This document shows positions 39,318-41,686 of a DNA stretch of 41,686 nt, in pieces. The position numbers and the translations under genes are program-made. Numbering within the stretch: the first letter of the stretch is position 1; each line of letters begins with the position of its first letter. Under the pieces are notes generated by a model. The model ran no database searches, had not been told where the DNA came from, and worked only from the letters and a program-made list of their open reading frames with translations. Location: positions 1-41,686 of the forward strand of contig NZ_JSZE01000055.1 of NCBI RefSeq assembly GCF_000802365.1, read 5' to 3'. Origin of the DNA: Xanthomonas cannabis pv. cannabis (GTDB lineage: Bacteria > Pseudomonadota > Gammaproteobacteria > Xanthomonadales > Xanthomonadaceae).

Positions 39318-39377
39318 GCCTAACAAATCATTTAAGCCGAAGTTGCTTCGCAACTCGGCTTAATTCAGGCGTTAGGC
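39318..39377 (+). other. attC recombination site 2
   Basis: A 60-bp site. Cores GCCTAAC at 39,318-39,324 and GTTAGGC at 39,371-39,377. The arms AAGCCGA-AGTTGC and GCAACTCGGCTT pair around TTC with one extrahelical base, a standard attC recognition feature. Confidence 0.95.
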
Positions 39378-39657
39378 CGTGGTGGAGCAAATGCATTGGT
39401 GGTCGCCGCTTCGGTGAGTTCGCAGGCGTGCATGCGGTTGGCTTCGGACAGTAGTCATCACCGTTGCTGGTTGCGGTAAGTTTGGTACTTCTCCTTGGCA
39501 AGTCGTTCCCATGCCGCGTTCGGTGCGCTTGGCTTCTATGGCATCACGCGCCGCTGCATCGCTGGACAAGCTCTATCCCGCAAGCTGTGGCACACTTGGT
39601 CCAGGCGGCAGTGCTGGAGAGCATGGTTGCACCATCCAACCTTTGCGGCCACTTACT
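39378..39657. other. Integron cassette 3, no intact gene
   Basis: 280 bp between attC 2 and attC 3. One plus frame ends at the TAA of attC 3, as cassette genes do. It opens only from ATG 39511 (50 codons) without a ribosome-binding site, and an in-frame TGA at 39,415 separates it from ATG 39391, which does have GGAG. A minus-strand 65-codon frame (39,372-39,569) is the alternative. This is either a decayed or a non-coding cassette. Confidence 0.6.
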
Positions 39658-39716
39658 GCCTAACAACTCATTCAAGCCGAGTTGCTTCGCAACTCGGCTT
39701 AATTCAAGCGTTAGCC
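39658..39716 (+). other. attC recombination site 3
   Basis: A 59-bp site. Cores GCCTAAC at 39,658-39,664 and the variant GTTAGCC at 39,710-39,716. The arms GCCGAGTTGC and GCAACTCGGC pair perfectly around TTC. Very close to attC 2. Confidence 0.93.
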
Positions 39717-39784
39717 ATCTATCACAACTCAATGGACGCCCAAAAGCAAATCGGTCTATTTAGTCGGGAAAGACTGTTACCTAA

Positions 39785-40942
39785 GGAAGGTCTGAACAAC
39801 GATGCCTGACAAGGCGGAAGGTGGCATCGTTCCGGAGAGTTGCGTTTGGAGCTTCGGATTTCTCGCCGTTTATGGCGCTTTCCGTGGGAATTCCCCGGTT
39901 TATAGGCGCATGCTCCCCATAGCCGGCAGTAACTGCTTTCGCTTCATCCACAGGTTTGACAGTGCAAACAAGGTCAGCACCTGTGCCGTGTTCTTGGCCA
40001 ATCCGCGATAGCGGACCTTGGTATAGCCGAACTGGCGCTTGATCACCCGGAACGGATGCTCCACCTTCGCGCGCACGCTGGCCTTGAAGCGTTCCCAACG
40101 CTGTTCCTGAGCACGCTCGCGTTTGTTGCCGATGGCTTGGATCGTCGAGGGCCTGGCGGCGATGAAGAATGCTGCTTCGCAGTCCTGCAATTCTTCGCGT
40201 TTGTCTGCACCGGTGTAGCCGCTGTCGCCGAACACGCTGTCTTCTTTGCCATGCAGCAACCTATGCATCACCGTGACATCGGCGACATTGGCCGCTGTGC
40301 AATGGACATGGTGCACCAGCCCGGAAAACTCATCGACGCCGATGTGCGCCTTCATCCCGAAATACCACTGATTGCCCTTCCTGGTCTGATGCATCTCAGG
40401 GTCGCGCGCGTGATCGGCGTTCTTGGTCGAACTGGGTGCGGCGATCAGCGTCGCATCGACGATCGTGCCTGACCGCAGGCTCTGGCCTTTGCGCGCCAGA
40501 TGCGCGTTGACCGCTTCCAGCATCCGCCCGGCAAGGCCATGGGTCTCCAGCAGGCGCCGAAAGTTGAGAATCGTGGTCTCGTCGGGAATGTCGTCCAACC
40601 CGCCGAGCTGGGCAAATCGCCGTAAGGTCGGAATCTCGTGCAGCGCTTCTTCCATCGCCGGATCGCTCAACGCATACCACTGCTGCAGCAGATGAATCCG
40701 CAACATCGTCGCCAGGGCGTACGGCTGCCGCCCTGGCCGCCCCGACACCGGATAGTGCGGCGCGATCAGCCCGAGCAGTTGCTGCCACGGAACCACCTGC
40801 TCCATCTCGGCCAGAAAGATCTCGCGCCGGGTCTGCTTGCGCTTGCCCAGGCCCTCAGCGTCACCGAACGTCAGTTGCATGGATGAATCCTCTACATGAG
40901 GCGGTAGTGTCGCGCATCTGTGGAGAGTTGATCAGACCTTCC
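39785..40942 (-). mobile_element. IS5-family insertion sequence, complete
   Basis: 1,158 bp. Imperfect terminal inverted repeats: GGAAGGTCTGAACAAC at 39,785-39,800 versus GGAAGGTCTGATCAAC read inward from 40,942. Both ends are flanked by CTAA (39,781-39,784 and 40,943-40,946), the YTAR-type 4-bp duplication usual for the IS5 group. One intact transposase gene on the minus strand. Intact ends and duplication suggest recent insertion. It resembles the IS1478-type elements of Xanthomonas, from memory. Confidence 0.95.
39900..40880 (-). CDS. IS5-family transposase
   Basis: 326 residues. The N-terminal domain begins MQLTFGDAEGLGKRKQTRRE. The DDE catalytic core shows Asp in GTIVDATLIAAP, Asp in VFGDSGYTGADK, and Glu in VRAKVEHPFRVIKRQFGYTK (Y2R3E-type signature). 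There is no frameshift or internal stop, so it is likely active. It fills the element described at 39,785-40,942. Confidence 0.95.
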   Translation of the reverse strand: MQLTFGDAEGLGKRKQTRREIFLAEMEQVVPWQQLLGLIAPHYPVSGRPGRQPYALATMLRIHLLQQWYALSDPAMEEALHEIPTLRRFAQLGGLDDIPDETTILNFRRLLETHGLAGRMLEAVNAHLARKGQSLRSGTIVDATLIAAPSSTKNADHARDPEMHQTRKGNQWYFGMKAHIGVDEFSGLVHHVHCTAANVADVTVMHRLLHGKEDSVFGDSGYTGADKREELQDCEAAFFIAARPSTIQAIGNKRERAQEQRWERFKASVRAKVEHPFRVIKRQFGYTKVRYRGLAKNTAQVLTLFALSNLWMKRKQLLPAMGSMRL

Positions 40943-41045
40943 CTAACCCAAGGACCGCCATCTTATTGTTTCTTGGGTCCTACGCCGCCATTGCGATTAT
41001 GCGACATGCGACGCGACGTCCCCCCGCCCTGAGTAGCGGTCGGGT

Positions 41046-41686
41046 TTAGAGTCCGGGGTTGATGATATCGGTGTTTGCCAGATGTTGGGCATAAGCGGAC
41101 GGCGTCATGCCGCCAATTGCTTTCTTGGGTCGGTCCTCGTTGTATTCGCGTCGCCAGCGTTCGATCTCGGTGCGCGCATGCAGCAACGTCGGGAACCAGT
41201 GCTCGTTGAGGCATTCGTCGCGCAGCCGGCCGTTGAACGATTCGACGTAGGCGTTCTGGTTTGGTTTGCCCGGCTGGATGAGCCGTAGCTGCACACCCCG
41301 GTCATGCGCCCAGGCAACCATCGCTTTGCCGCAAAACTCCTTGCCGTTGTCGGTGCGGATCACCTGCGGCAGGCCGCGACTGTGTGCCAACCGATCCAGC
41401 ACGCGCGCAACCCCGTGCCCGGAGATCGCGCGTTCCACCTCGATGGCGACCGCTTCGTGCGTTGCGTCGTCCACGATCACCAGACACTTGATCACTCGGC
41501 CGTCGGCGGAGCGGTCGAACACGAAGTCCATCGACCACACCTGGTTGGCCTGCGCTGGCCGCAGCAGCGGCTGACGCTCGCCAACCGGTACCTTCTTGCG
41601 CTTGCGGCGCCGGACTTGTAGCTGCTGCTCGCGATACAACCGCTCCACGCGCTTGTAGTTCACCAGGCGTCCTTCCTGTCGCAGCT
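41046..41686 (-). CDS. IS3-family transposase OrfB, partial at window edge
   Basis: The frame runs off the window at 41,686; 213 codons are visible. The rve integrase core shows Asp in [14 protein letters not shown], Asp in [12 protein letters not shown] and Glu in [16 protein letters not shown], with the C-terminal [20 protein letters not shown] typical of IS3-group OrfB. In IS3 elements it is normally made as a fusion with OrfA by frameshifting; OrfA would lie beyond the window. The element end is expected within about 40,990-41,030, near the CCCCCC run. Confidence 0.93.
   Translation of the reverse strand, partial: LRQEGRLVNYKRVERLYREQQLQVRRRKRKKVPVGERQPLLRPAQANQVWSMDFVFDRSADGRVIKCLVIVDDATHEAVAIEVERAISGHGVARVLDRLAHSRGLPQVIRTDNGKEFCGKAMVAWAHDRGVQLRLIQPGKPNQNAYVESFNGRLRDECLNEHWFPTLLHARTEIERWRREYNEDRPKKAIGGMTPSAYAQHLANTDIINPGL

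Larger units (their letters stand above)
39732..41010 (+). pseudogene. Cassette 4 gene, split by an IS5-family insertion
   Basis: It starts ATG 39732, 16 bases after attC 3 (MDAQKQIGLFSRERLLP). The element at 39,785-40,942 interrupts it at codon 18. Joining across one CTAA duplication keeps the frame: NPRTAILLFLGSYAAIAIM, a transmembrane helix, then MRHATRRPP. The IS3-family element begins within about 40,990-41,030, so the natural 3' end and any attC 4 are lost or beyond the window. The right boundary given is approximate. Inference from direct reading of the sequence. Confidence 0.7.

Noticed and set aside
39464-39763. Frames running through attC 3 (39,464-39,763 and 39,495-39,809)
   Set aside because: Cassette genes do not normally read through their own attC, and the protein after the site is low quality.

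Overview
The window is a high-GC chromosomal segment that reads as Xanthomonas. The evidence is the dense Tat-exported glycosidases and TonB-dependent receptors, the gene order around tgt-yajC-secD-secF, the abundant palindromic intergenic repeats, the IS types, and close family resemblance of the housekeeping proteins. There are no rRNA or tRNA genes and no CRISPR array that I can see.

Left part (1-12,870): two tandem pairs of related palindromic repeats (22-673), then a secreted DUF5694-like protein and an S53 (sedolisin/kumamolisin-type) peptidase on the minus strand. Divergent from them is a plus-strand block: a Tat-exported (alpha/alpha)6-type glycosidase (candidate GH121), a TonB-dependent receptor and a Tat-exported GH127 beta-L-arabinofuranosidase. 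Together these look like a carbohydrate-utilisation locus for the arabinosylated hydroxyproline-rich glycoproteins of plant cell walls. The receptor would import oligo-arabinosides across the outer membrane, the periplasmic GHs would trim them, and a peptidase would attack the protein backbone. The assignment of the first GH and the substrate are inferences.

Middle (12,871-31,681): htpG, rsmD-coaD (overlapping), a small lipoprotein, a YfhL-type ferredoxin overlapping ggt, an orphan secreted protein, a GH9 endoglucanase lipoprotein and upp. Next is a tightly overlapping three-gene operon: TonB receptor, beta-propeller phytase lipoprotein, purple-acid-type phosphatase. It is probably for phytate or another phosphorylated compound. 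Then come a GT32-like glycosyltransferase, a class-III aminotransferase and a divergent Lrp/AsnC regulator with a 19-bp palindrome in front of it.

Right part (31,682-38,123): queA, tgt, yajC, secD, secF (queuosine synthesis plus the Sec accessory complex). queA is bracketed by two copies of a GGGGATT-type terminal-inverted-repeat element. The second copy supplies the last codons and the stop of queA. secF ends at a textbook terminator.

Far right (38,124-41,686): a decayed integron. A minus-strand fragment of an integron integrase (38,242-38,355) is followed by three attC sites of about 60 bp (38,965-39,024; 39,318-39,377; 39,658-39,716), all in the same orientation, with lower-GC cassette genes between them. 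A fourth cassette ORF is split by a complete 1,158-bp IS5-family element with CTAA target duplications, and then by an IS3-family element that runs off the window. I regard this integron remnant beside secF as the most notable find.
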